Assembly: GCA_016206635.1 (NCBI GenBank)
Contig: JACQRF010000175.1
Coordinates: 1-7,953, forward strand
From: Candidatus Omnitrophota bacterium
GTDB taxonomy: Bacteria > Omnitrophota > Gorgyraeia > 1-14-0-20-64-10 > JACQQZ01
Direction of reading: 5' to 3'
Length of the DNA stretch: 7,953 bases
Part shown: one piece after another, positions 1 through 5,045 of the stretch
Position numbering within the stretch: position 1 is the first letter of the stretch
Layout: every line of letters begins with the position of its first letter
The notes under the pieces: generated by a model
Databases searched by the model: none
The model's input: the letters and a program-made list of their open reading frames with translations, nothing else
What the model was told of the DNA's origin: nothing
Translations under genes and position numbers: made by a program

Positions 1-26
1 AAATCCAGTCCGGCATAATACGGCAT
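1..26 (-). CDS. 5' end of a minus-strand gene running off the window; product unknown (possibly IS110-like)
   Basis: Reading the minus strand from base 26, an ATG opens MPYYAGLD and continues out of the window. The start is credible because AGGAGG lies at 39-34 on the minus strand, 7 nt before the ATG, a near-ideal Shine-Dalgarno arrangement. Only eight complete codons are visible, so the product cannot be identified. A YYAGLD start is reminiscent of IS110-family DEDD transposases, which often begin with an aromatic residue followed by (A/V)G(L/I)D. Sugar kinases and other actin-fold ATPases also start with similar GLD motifs. That a gene starts here is fairly well supported; its family is a guess. 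Confidence 0.5.
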
Positions 27-27
27 T

Positions 28-98
28 GGCGACCCTCCTCTTGACCGAGGTGTACGGGAACTGGGTCTATTCTAGCCCGTCCGTTCCCGGGGGTCGCC
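28..98. other. nested inverted repeats in the divergent intergenic region
   Basis: GGCGACCC (28-35) is complementary to GGGTCGCC (91-98). Inside it, CGGGAAC (55-61) pairs with GTTCCCG (83-89), GGG (63-65) can pair with CCC (76-78), and CCTC (37-40) can pair with GAGG (47-50). Together these allow a three-way-junction fold about 71 nt long. I could not match it to tRNA, hammerhead or a familiar riboswitch. It may be a structured leader, an operator region or chance complementarity in GC-rich DNA. The outer stem covers bases next to the Shine-Dalgarno of the leftward gene. Confidence 0.3.
69..97 (-). promoter_or_regulatory. possible sigma70-like promoter of the leftward gene
   Basis: On the minus strand TAGAAT (74-69) matches the -10 consensus at 5 of 6 bases. 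GCGACC (97-92), 17 nt upstream, matches the -35 consensus only at the central GAC. Transcription would begin near base 62, giving a leader of about 35 nt that contains the AGGAGG site. The -10 is good and the -35 is poor, so this is tentative. Confidence 0.3.
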
Positions 99-150
99 GT
101 TTTCATGAGATCGCTCCATGTGGGGACACTCTATGGTAGACTACGCACAC

Positions 151-155
151 AGGAG
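151..155 (+). promoter_or_regulatory. ribosome binding site that fixes the DUF6580 start
   Basis: AGGAG lies 7 nt before ATG 163. The upstream in-frame ATG at 118 has no comparable site and would add 15 residues of hydrophilic sequence unlike the family N-terminus, so 163 is preferred. Confidence 0.7.
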
Positions 156-162
156 ATCACTC

Positions 163-717
163 ATGCAGACTGACCCATTGTCACGGACCATGATGTGGAC
201 AGCGGTTGGCTTCTTCGCCGTGGGCGCCCTCGCGCGGTTCATCCCGCACCCGCCCAACCTGACCCCATTGACCGCCATGGCGCTGTTTGCCGGCGCGTGG
301 CTCCCGATGCCGGTGGCCCTCGTGCTGGCGGTCGGGGCGTTGTTCGTCGGGGATCTGGCGCTCGGCTGGGGGCCCCAGAATCTCTTGGGCTATGTGGCCC
401 TGGGGCTGACGGTGCTCCTGGGCGCGCGGCTGCGTTCGCGCTGGCGGCCGCTGGCCATCGGCGGCGCGACCCTCTCCGGCTCGCTCCTGTTCTACCTGCT
501 CTCGAACTTCGGCGTCTGGCTCGAAGGGCTCCTCTATCCCCGCACAGGGGCTGGCCTCGTCGCCTGCTACGTGGCCGGCATTCCGTTCTACCGCTGGCAA
601 CTCGTGGGGGATCTGGCGTACACGGCGCTGCTCTTCGGCGGCTTTTCACTCGTCTGCCGCTGGCGCCGCTGGTCCCCGACCCTGTCCCCGAGAGTCACCA
701 AAGCGGTTGACCTCTGA
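163..717 (+). CDS. DUF6580 family integral membrane protein
   Basis: This is a 184-residue hydrophobic protein. A first membrane segment lies at about 10-26, then the motif NLTPLTAMALFAGAWL (32-47), a second hydrophobic stretch at about 49-68 with a GDLALG motif (63-68), further segments near 75-88 and 98-113, SNFGVWL (114-120), a Tyr-Pro-Arg-Thr turn (125-128), and AGIPFYRWQLVGDL (138-151) leading into the last helix at about 151-165. These conserved stretches match DUF6580, a small bacterial membrane family whose topology resembles substrate-binding subunits of vitamin transporters. No substrate is established. The start is set by the AGGAG at 151-155. The last codons, Val-Asp-Leu-stop, are provided by a truncated copy of a dispersed repeat (706-728), so the original C-terminus may have been altered. 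Confidence 0.8.
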   Translation: MQTDPLSRTMMWTAVGFFAVGALARFIPHPPNLTPLTAMALFAGAWLPMPVALVLAVGALFVGDLALGWGPQNLLGYVALGLTVLLGARLRSRWRPLAIGGATLSGSLLFYLLSNFGVWLEGLLYPRTGAGLVACYVAGIPFYRWQLVGDLAYTALLFGGFSLVCRWRRWSPTLSPRVTKAVDL

Positions 718-728
718 AGGAAGGGGCC
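706..728 (+). repeat. truncated 5' copy of the 68-bp palindromic element
   Basis: The 23 bases from 706 to 728 (starting GTTGACCTCTGAAGG) recur exactly at 747-769, a 41-bp period. Only the 5' part of the element is present here, without the hairpin. The DUF6580 stop codon (TGA, 715-717) lies inside it. It may be a remnant of a tandem insertion or of a slippage event. Confidence 0.75.
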
Positions 729-742
729 AACGGAGTTCGCCA

Positions 743-810
743 AGTCGTTGACCTCTGAAGGAAGGGGCCCAAGGGGGAACCCTGGGTTCCCCCTTGAGGT
801 GACAGGAAAG
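743..810 (+). repeat. 68-bp dispersed palindromic element, copy 1 (intergenic)
   Basis: This element recurs at 4636-4703 with equal length and 61 of 68 identical bases by my alignment. The core is a 13-bp inverted repeat: 770-782 (ending GGGAACCC) and 784-796 (starting GGGTTCCC), with one unpaired T at 783. Pairs 772-794 and 773-793 differ from copy 2 but remain complementary. The 3' end, AGGAAAG (804-810), lies 6 nt before the TonB-like ATG and appears to act as its ribosome binding site. No run of T follows the hairpin, so it is not a standard intrinsic terminator. Read from 748 the element is an open frame continuous with the downstream gene (TSEGRGPRGNPGFP). Confidence 0.85.
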
Positions 811-816
811 TTCTCA

Positions 817-1512
817 ATGAGGATAGCGGTTGTTGCGGGGGCATTATCCGTCGGGTTGCACGGGTTCTTGTTGATGCAATGGCCGGGGCCGTTCGTGCAG
901 CCCCCGCGCTGGCAATCGTCCGAGCCGATCACCGTCACGTATCTCCCCGCGTGGGAACCGTTGAATGAGGCCTCGCGTCGGGCCTGGCCGCCGGGACCTG
1001 CCGCGAGCCCACTGGAGAAGCCGTCGGGCGCGGCCAAACGAGTGTCCGACCGCCGGGTGCCGCGAGCCGGGGCCCCCGCCCGCCCGCAGCGGGGGATGGG
1101 GGGCATCGTGGACCCCCGCGAGGACGGCGGGGTGGGCTCGCGGCAGGACCCGGCGGTCTCCCCCCACGCGAGGCCCGTCCCGAGCCTCCTCACCCCCGCC
1201 GATTTTGCCGCCTTCCAGTACAAACAAGCCGTGCGCGCGCGGCTCCAGCGCGCGATCCGGTATCCCGCCCAGGCCAACGGCGGGCAGGGGTCGGTGCGGT
1301 TGCAGCTGACCATCGGCCGGACCGGGGCGCTCCAGGCGGCGTCGTGTGACGAGCCGTCCGCCCCGGTGTTCGCGGAGGCGGCCATGGAGGGCATGACCGC
1401 GGCCGCCCCATTTCCCCCGATGCCGGCCGAGCTCACGCTGGCCTCCGAAACCTACGAGTTTTTCGTCGCGTTCCTCCCCGGCGAGGATGCGACGATCGAG
1501 CTTTCCCCTTGA
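817..1512 (+). CDS. TonB-like protein with TonB C-terminal domain
   Basis: The 231-residue product has the TonB layout. A single N-terminal membrane anchor lies at about 2-21, followed by a Pro/Arg/Gly-rich periplasmic linker at about 22-125 and a TonB C-terminal fold at about 133-220. That fold starts with YKQAVRARLQRAIRYP (135-150), has a strand G-S-V-R-L-Q-L-T-I-G (158-167), and ends with YEFFVAFL (213-220). TonB links the ExbB-ExbD proton motor to outer-membrane receptors, but no exbB or exbD is visible, so this could be an orphan TonB or another envelope protein using the same fold. ATG 817 is chosen because AGGAAAG precedes it and the membrane anchor begins there. An upstream TTG (748) would add 23 residues encoded by the dispersed repeat, which is less likely. 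The linker is arginine-rich rather than the usual Pro-Glu/Pro-Lys. Confidence 0.75.
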   Translation: MRIAVVAGALSVGLHGFLLMQWPGPFVQPPRWQSSEPITVTYLPAWEPLNEASRRAWPPGPAASPLEKPSGAAKRVSDRRVPRAGAPARPQRGMGGIVDPREDGGVGSRQDPAVSPHARPVPSLLTPADFAAFQYKQAVRARLQRAIRYPAQANGGQGSVRLQLTIGRTGALQAASCDEPSAPVFAEAAMEGMTAAAPFPPMPAELTLASETYEFFVAFLPGEDATIELSP

Positions 1513-1537
1513 CGGCGGTCGGAGCTGACGGTACAGT
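1509..1537 (+). promoter_or_regulatory. sigma70-like promoter immediately before rpsU
   Basis: TTGACG (1509-1514, 5 of 6 matches to the -35) is followed after exactly 17 nt by TACAGT (1532-1537, 4 of 6 matches to the -10). The -35 overlaps the TGA stop of the TonB-like gene. The predicted start, about 6-8 nt past the -10, falls at 1543-1545, right at the rpsU ATG (1546). This would yield an mRNA with almost no leader and would drive the downstream operon. Inferred from motif fit only. Confidence 0.45.
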
Positions 1538-1545
1538 AACGAGTT

Positions 1546-1716
1546 ATGCCTGTCGTTGAAGTCCGAGAGAATGAGCCGCTGGAGAAAGCCCTGCGCCGGC
1601 TGAAGAAGAAAGTCGAGCGCGAAGGGATCCTCAAGGCCGTGCGGGAGCGCAAGCATTACGAGAAGCCGAGCGTCCGCCGGCGACGCAAGCTTCGGGATTC
1701 CCGTCGGCGCAGTTAG
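1546..1716 (+). CDS. rpsU: 30S ribosomal protein bS21
   Basis: This is a 56-residue, strongly basic protein. It begins MPVVEVRENEPLEKALRRLK, followed by a helical K/R/E segment containing EREGIL and VRERKHYEKPS (residues 32-42), and ends in an Arg/Lys-rich tail (43-56). This is the standard bS21 pattern: a short start, an ENEPLEKALRR-type helix, and the (R)x(R)xYEKPS motif. bS21 binds near the 3' end of 16S rRNA on the small-subunit platform and helps initiation. No good Shine-Dalgarno precedes the ATG; only a GAG lies 2 nt away. A promoter-like pair at 1509-1537 could make the message leaderless. The stop is 3 nt before the M16 start. It is a very short gene, easily missed by length-filtered gene calling. 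Confidence 0.93.
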   Translation: MPVVEVRENEPLEKALRRLKKKVEREGILKAVRERKHYEKPSVRRRRKLRDSRRRS

Positions 1717-1719
1717 CCG

Positions 1720-4488
1720 ATGCCCGCCATGCCTCGAGGCGGGCCTCCACGGGCCGGAGGGCCGCGTGGGGTCGCGCCGTGGGTGGTGGCGCTGCTCGGC
1801 GTGGCTGGATGCGCAACCATGACCCATCCTGAGATCACCACGTCATTCTCGGTGCCCCCGTCGCGCCCCCTGCATCGCTGGGCGCTGCCCAACGGCTTGG
1901 TGGTGCTGTTCCAGGAAGACCACAGCGCCCCGCTCGTCGCGTTGGACGCGCTCGTCAAGACCGGCAGCGCCACGGAAGGGGCCTGGGCCGGCACCGGCGT
2001 CTCCCACGTCGTCGAGCATATGTTGTTCAAGGGGACGGCGACCCGCCCGGTGGGCGCCATCGAGCGCGAGGTCAAGTCGTACGGCGGCCAGATCAACGGC
2101 CACACGACGCACGATGTCACCGGCTACACCCTCACCATTCACCGCGATCATTTCCCGGAGGCCCTCACGCTCCTGGCCGATGCGCTCCAGCACCCGTCGT
2201 TCGATCCGCAGGAGCTGACCCGGGAGCTGGACGTCGTGTTCCGCGAGCTCAAGCTGCGCCGCGACGACCCCGATCAGTCCATGGCGGATCTGATCTGGGC
2301 GGCCGCCTACCGCGAGCATCCCTACCGTATCCCGATCGTTGGCTATGAGCCGTTGCTGAGGGCCTTGACCCGGCAGCAGGTCGTGGACTATTACCGGGCG
2401 CACTACGCGCCGAACCGGACCGTGTTGGCGATCGTCGGGGACGCCGACCCGGCCGCGGTGCGGGCCGCGGCCACGCGCGAGCTGGCCGGGTGGCCGCGCG
2501 GGCTCGAGCCGCCCGTCGTGACCCCGGCGGAGCCGCCCCCGGTGGCCCCGCGCCAGGTTGATGAAACGGCCGACGTGGCCGTCGCGCAGCTGGCCATCGT
2601 GTTCCCCGGGGTGGCGGTGACCGACCCGAACCTCGTCGCGTTGGATACGCTGGCGCGCGTGCTGGGGGAGGGCCGGGGATCGCGGCTGGATGTGGCGTTG
2701 CGCGAGCCGGGGATCGTGCACGACGTGGCCGGCTGGAACTATACGCCGCGGGAACCCGGACTGTTTGCAATCACCATGCATCTGGATCCATCACGGATTT
2801 CGGAAGCCCAGGCGGCCACCCACGCGGTCATCGCGGAACTCCAACGCCGGTCGGTCACCTCGATCGAGCTGGCGGCCGCCAAGCGCGCCGTCATCGCCCA
2901 AGACCTTTTCGGCCGGCAAACGGTCGGGGCGCAGGCCGGCGACCTGGCCGTCAATGAGGCATTGGCCGGCGATCCGCGGTTCTCCCAGCATTACGTGGAA
3001 GCGGTCCAGCAGGTGGAGGCCGAGGCCGTGCAGCGCGTCGCCCGCGACTACCTGGCGTCATCGAGGGCCATCCAGGTGACCCTGCGCCGCGCCCCGGCAC
3101 CCGAGGAGATCCAGGGACAGCCCCAACAAGGGGCGGCCCCGTCGGCGGACTCATCCCTCGAGCGGATCACCTTGTCCAACGGCGTCCGGGTGTTGCTGCG
3201 GGAAGACCCGCGCTACCCGATCGTCACGTTGCGCATCACCGCGTTTGGCGGCCTCCTGCACGAAACCGAGGCCATCAACGGCGTCTCCACGATGACGGCG
3301 CGCATGCTGCTGCGCGGGACCGCCTCCCGCAGCGCCCAGGAGCTGACCGAGCTGGTCCGCTCGCTCGGCGGCGAGCTGGCCAGCGCCAGCGGCCGCAACA
3401 GCGTCGGCGTGTCGCTCGCCCTGTTGCGCGACGACGTCGCCACCGGGATGACCCTCCTCAGCGACATCTGGCATCACCCGGCGTTCCCCGCCGATGAATT
3501 TCTCAAAGAGCAGCGGCTGCTGCAGGCGGAGATCGCGCAGACCGAGGATGATCTGTTTCCGTGGGGCCGGCGGCGCCTGATGCGCGCGCTGTTCGCCGAG
3601 CACCCGTACGCGCTGCCGCCGGAGGGGACCGCCGAGTCGGTCGCCCGGCTGACGGTCGCGGACGCGGCGGCGTGCCACCGGGTGCTGGCCTCCCCCCGTC
3701 GGACAGTGGTCAGCCTGTTCGGCGATGTGCGCAAGGCGGATGTCCTCCCCTTGTTGGAGCGGGCCTTCGGCCAACCCGCCGCCGAGGTCCCGCCGCCCGC
3801 CGCCCGGCCGCCGCTGGCGCCGCTGGCGTCGCGCCGTCGCGTCACCGGCGTCTGGCCGCGCGCCGAGGCGATCGTCCTCATCGGCTTCCGCGGCGTGTCC
3901 GTGACCGACCCGGATTTCGCGGCGGTGGACGTGTTGGACGCCGTCCTCGGCGGCAGCGGCGGGCGCCTGTTCACCGAGGTGCGCGAGCGCAAGGGATTGG
4001 CCTACACCGTCGGCTCGACCGTCTCCACCGGGCCGGACCCCGGCAGCATCGTCTTGTACGCCGTCACCGATCCGTCGCAGGCCGACGCCGTCGTGGCGAC
4101 GCTCCTTAAAGAGGTCGCCCGCCTGCGTGCCGCCGGGGTGACCGCCGACGAGCTATCGGTGGCCCAGGAGGGGGTGATCGGCGCGCAGGGCATCCAACTC
4201 CAGACCAATGGGGCGCTCAGCTTGGCGACCAGTTTGGATGAGCTGTTCGCGGTCGGCTGGCGGCGATATCAAGCGTACCCCGCCCAGGTGCGGGGGGTGA
4301 CCGTCCACGATCTTCGCCGGGTGGCCGAGCGATACCTGACCCCGGACCGGTGCGTGGTGTTCATCGGCCGTCCGTCCGGTACCGCGTCCGGTACCGGGTA
4401 CAAGCTTGTACCCGGTACCGGGGCGGCCGCGTCTCCCCCTCTCCCCTCCGGGGAGAGGGATGGGGTGAGGGGGGAGAAGACCCCATGA
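1720..4488 (+). CDS. M16 family zinc metallopeptidase, two-domain lipoprotein
   Basis: This 922-residue protein has an N-terminal signal with lipobox VAGC, so Cys31 is a likely lipidation site. The first M16 peptidase domain (about 50-260) has the inverted zinc motif HVVEH (96-100). The third ligand is probably Glu176, 76 residues after His100, the spacing typical of M16 enzymes. An M16 C-terminal-like domain follows to about 450. A second M16 repeat starts near 480 (ITLSNGVRVLLRED) but has STMTARML where the zinc motif should be, so it is non-catalytic. The last domain carries FTEVRERKGLAYTVGS, the conserved Arg/Tyr substrate-binding segment. This active/inactive arrangement is usual for single-chain bacterial M16 proteases of the PqqL/pitrilysin type, which degrade peptides in the periplasm. 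Residues 886-922 are encoded by dispersed repeats and look non-homologous. There is no clear Shine-Dalgarno; the 3-nt spacing suggests coupling to rpsU. The stop overlaps the next start as ATGA. Confidence 0.9.
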   Translation: MPAMPRGGPPRAGGPRGVAPWVVALLGVAGCATMTHPEITTSFSVPPSRPLHRWALPNGLVVLFQEDHSAPLVALDALVKTGSATEGAWAGTGVSHVVEHMLFKGTATRPVGAIEREVKSYGGQINGHTTHDVTGYTLTIHRDHFPEALTLLADALQHPSFDPQELTRELDVVFRELKLRRDDPDQSMADLIWAAAYREHPYRIPIVGYEPLLRALTRQQVVDYYRAHYAPNRTVLAIVGDADPAAVRAAATRELAGWPRGLEPPVVTPAEPPPVAPRQVDETADVAVAQLAIVFPGVAVTDPNLVALDTLARVLGEGRGSRLDVALREPGIVHDVAGWNYTPREPGLFAITMHLDPSRISEAQAATHAVIAELQRRSVTSIELAAAKRAVIAQDLFGRQTVGAQAGDLAVNEALAGDPRFSQHYVEAVQQVEAEAVQRVARDYLASSRAIQVTLRRAPAPEEIQGQPQQGAAPSADSSLERITLSNGVRVLLREDPRYPIVTLRITAFGGLLHETEAINGVSTMTARMLLRGTASRSAQELTELVRSLGGELASASGRNSVGVSLALLRDDVATGMTLLSDIWHHPAFPADEFLKEQRLLQAEIAQTEDDLFPWGRRRLMRALFAEHPYALPPEGTAESVARLTVADAAACHRVLASPRRTVVSLFGDVRKADVLPLLERAFGQPAAEVPPPAARPPLAPLASRRRVTGVWPRAEAIVLIGFRGVSVTDPDFAAVDVLDAVLGGSGGRLFTEVRERKGLAYTVGSTVSTGPDPGSIVLYAVTDPSQADAVVATLLKEVARLRAAGVTADELSVAQEGVIGAQGIQLQTNGALSLATSLDELFAVGWRRYQAYPAQVRGVTVHDLRRVAERYLTPDRCVVFIGRPSGTASGTGYKLVPGTGAAASPPLPSGERDGVRGEKTP
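4373..4396 (+). repeat. two tandem 12-bp units
   Basis: CGTCCGGTACCG occurs at 4373-4384 and again at 4385-4396 without a gap. The second unit merges into the left arm of the large palindrome. Being a multiple of three, the duplication keeps the M16 frame (Ser-Gly-Thr-Ala, then Ser-Gly-Thr-Gly). Confidence 0.85.
4388..4421 (+). repeat. 34-bp perfect palindrome near the 3' end of the M16 gene
   Basis: Bases 4388-4421 equal their own reverse complement, centred on AAGCTT (4402-4407), with CCGGTACCGGG and CCCGGTACCGG as the ends. It encodes residues 890-901 of the M16 tail (around TGYKLVPGT). As RNA it could form a stem of about 15 bp. No T-run follows. It is probably a dispersed palindromic element, and it resembles no usual part of an M16 protein. 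Confidence 0.85.
4433..4476 (+). repeat. dispersed CTCTCCCC/GGGGAGAG element (reverse frame encodes SPSPLRGEGWGEG type)
   Basis: CCCTCTCCCC (4437-4446) and GGGGAGAGGG (4450-4459) form a 10-bp stem with a TCC loop, followed by ATGGGGTGAGGGGGGAG. This pattern is found repeatedly in many GC-rich bacterial genomes and is often mis-translated as SPSPLRGEGWGEG or LPSGERDGVRG. Here it encodes the last residues of the M16 peptidase, and its GGGGAG end (4471-4476) lies 8 nt before the DUF1844 ATG, where it can serve as the ribosome binding site. Confidence 0.75.
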
Positions 4489-5045
4489 CCGTAGAGAAAA
4501 AGGTGGACGAGAGCTGGAAGGAACAGGTGGAGCGCGAGCGCCGGCTCGCCGAGGCGCAGGCCGCCAAGCCGAAACCGCCGGGCCAGGGCCAGGGACTGTC
4601 CCCGCCCGCCGGTCAGGCAGGGACGAAGGCAGGTGAGTCGTTGACCTCTGAAGGAGGGGGCCCAGCGGGGAACCCTGGGTTCCCCGCTGAGATGACCGGA
4701 AAGCCGGCGGAAGAGATACCCGCTGTTGAGGGGACTGTCCCTTCAGACCTTGACGCCACCGGTCTCCCGGAGCCCAGCTTCGCCGTCTTTCTCTCTTCAT
4801 TGTCCATGCAGGCCATGATCGCCCTCGGCGAGCTGCCGATCCCCGGCACCACTCAGCGCCGGGAAGATCTCGAGCAGGCCCGCTACCTCATTGATACCCT
4901 TGGCCTCCTGCAGCAAAAGACGCAAGGGAATCTCACCGCCGAGGAATCCCAATTCCTCGAGAACGCCCTGTACGAGCTGCGGGTGCGCTACACGCAGAAA
5001 CTCCAGGCCTCGATCCCCCCGCCGCCCGGAGAGCCCCGCCGATGA
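4485..5045 (+). CDS. DUF1844 domain-containing protein
   Basis: The 186-residue protein has three parts. A charged N-terminal segment (1-28, rich in Glu/Lys/Arg) is followed by a low-complexity Pro/Gly linker (29-96). The conserved DUF1844 domain (about 97-174) starts PSFAVFLSSLSMQAMIALGELP and continues through a helix with LEQARYLIDTLGLLQQKT, then LTAEESQFLENALYELRVRY. DUF1844 is a small helical family of unknown role, common in Nitrospirota, deltaproteobacteria and Acidobacteria. In-frame insertion of the 68-bp element (encoding residues 51-73, LTSEGGGPAGNPGFP) and two GGGACTGTCCC motifs account for much of the linker. ATG 4485 overlaps the M16 stop (ATGA), and a GGGGAG at 4471-4476 supports this start. 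The stop TGA overlaps the restriction endonuclease start in another ATGA. Confidence 0.85.
   Translation: MTVEKKVDESWKEQVERERRLAEAQAAKPKPPGQGQGLSPPAGQAGTKAGESLTSEGGGPAGNPGFPAEMTGKPAEEIPAVEGTVPSDLDATGLPEPSFAVFLSSLSMQAMIALGELPIPGTTQRREDLEQARYLIDTLGLLQQKTQGNLTAEESQFLENALYELRVRYTQKLQASIPPPPGEPRR
4592..4602 (+). repeat. GGGACTGTCCC motif, copy 1
   Basis: This 11-bp palindrome (GGGAC-T-GTCCC) recurs exactly at 4731-4741. Both lie in the linker-coding part of the DUF1844 gene, on either side of the 68-bp element. The motif resembles short dispersed repeats seen in other GC-rich genomes. Confidence 0.6.
4636..4703 (+). repeat. 68-bp dispersed palindromic element, copy 2 (in frame inside DUF1844 gene)
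   Basis: It aligns without gaps to 743-810. The hairpin arms are 4663-4675 and 4677-4689, 13 bp with one central T. Relative to copy 1, A772-T794 is G4665-C4687 here and G773-C793 is C4666-G4686, so both changes keep pairing. The other three differences are outside the stem. The element is translated as SLTSEGGGPAGNPGFPAEMTGK within a linker, with no stop codon. In-frame palindromic elements of this kind are known from Rickettsia (RPE); this one is analogous, not homologous as far as I can tell. Confidence 0.85.
4731..4741 (+). repeat. GGGACTGTCCC motif, copy 2
   Basis: Exact second occurrence of the 11-bp palindrome at 4592-4602, 139 bp downstream. It encodes Gly-Thr-Val-Pro in the DUF1844 linker. 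Confidence 0.6.

Noticed and set aside
41..73. TTGACC and TATTCT as a rightward promoter for DUF6580
   Set aside because: The 21-nt spacer is too long for a sigma70 promoter. The same bases read better as a -10 on the minus strand.
28..98. A tRNA on either strand
   Set aside because: There is an 8-bp closing stem, but no T-loop GTTCRA motif, no proper anticodon arm and wrong arm sizes.
770..796. Hairpin as an intrinsic terminator after the DUF6580 gene
   Set aside because: The stem is strong but is followed by GAGGTGACAGG, with no T-run. The same hairpin occurs inside a coding gene.
748..816. Upstream TTG start of the TonB-like protein
   Set aside because: The extra 23 residues are encoded by the dispersed repeat. 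ATG 817 has a ribosome binding site at proper spacing and begins the membrane anchor.
844..1827. Long minus-strand open frame opposite the TonB-like, rpsU and M16 genes
   Set aside because: It is a GC-rich antisense shadow dominated by Arg/Pro/Gly/His, with no recognisable domain, and lies opposite well-supported genes.
4377..4430. Cluster of GGTACC, AAGCTT and GCGGCCGC resembling a cloning polylinker
   Set aside because: The sequence continues in the M16 reading frame, forms a perfect natural-type palindrome and leads directly into a common genomic repeat. No vector sequence is visible, so contamination is unlikely.
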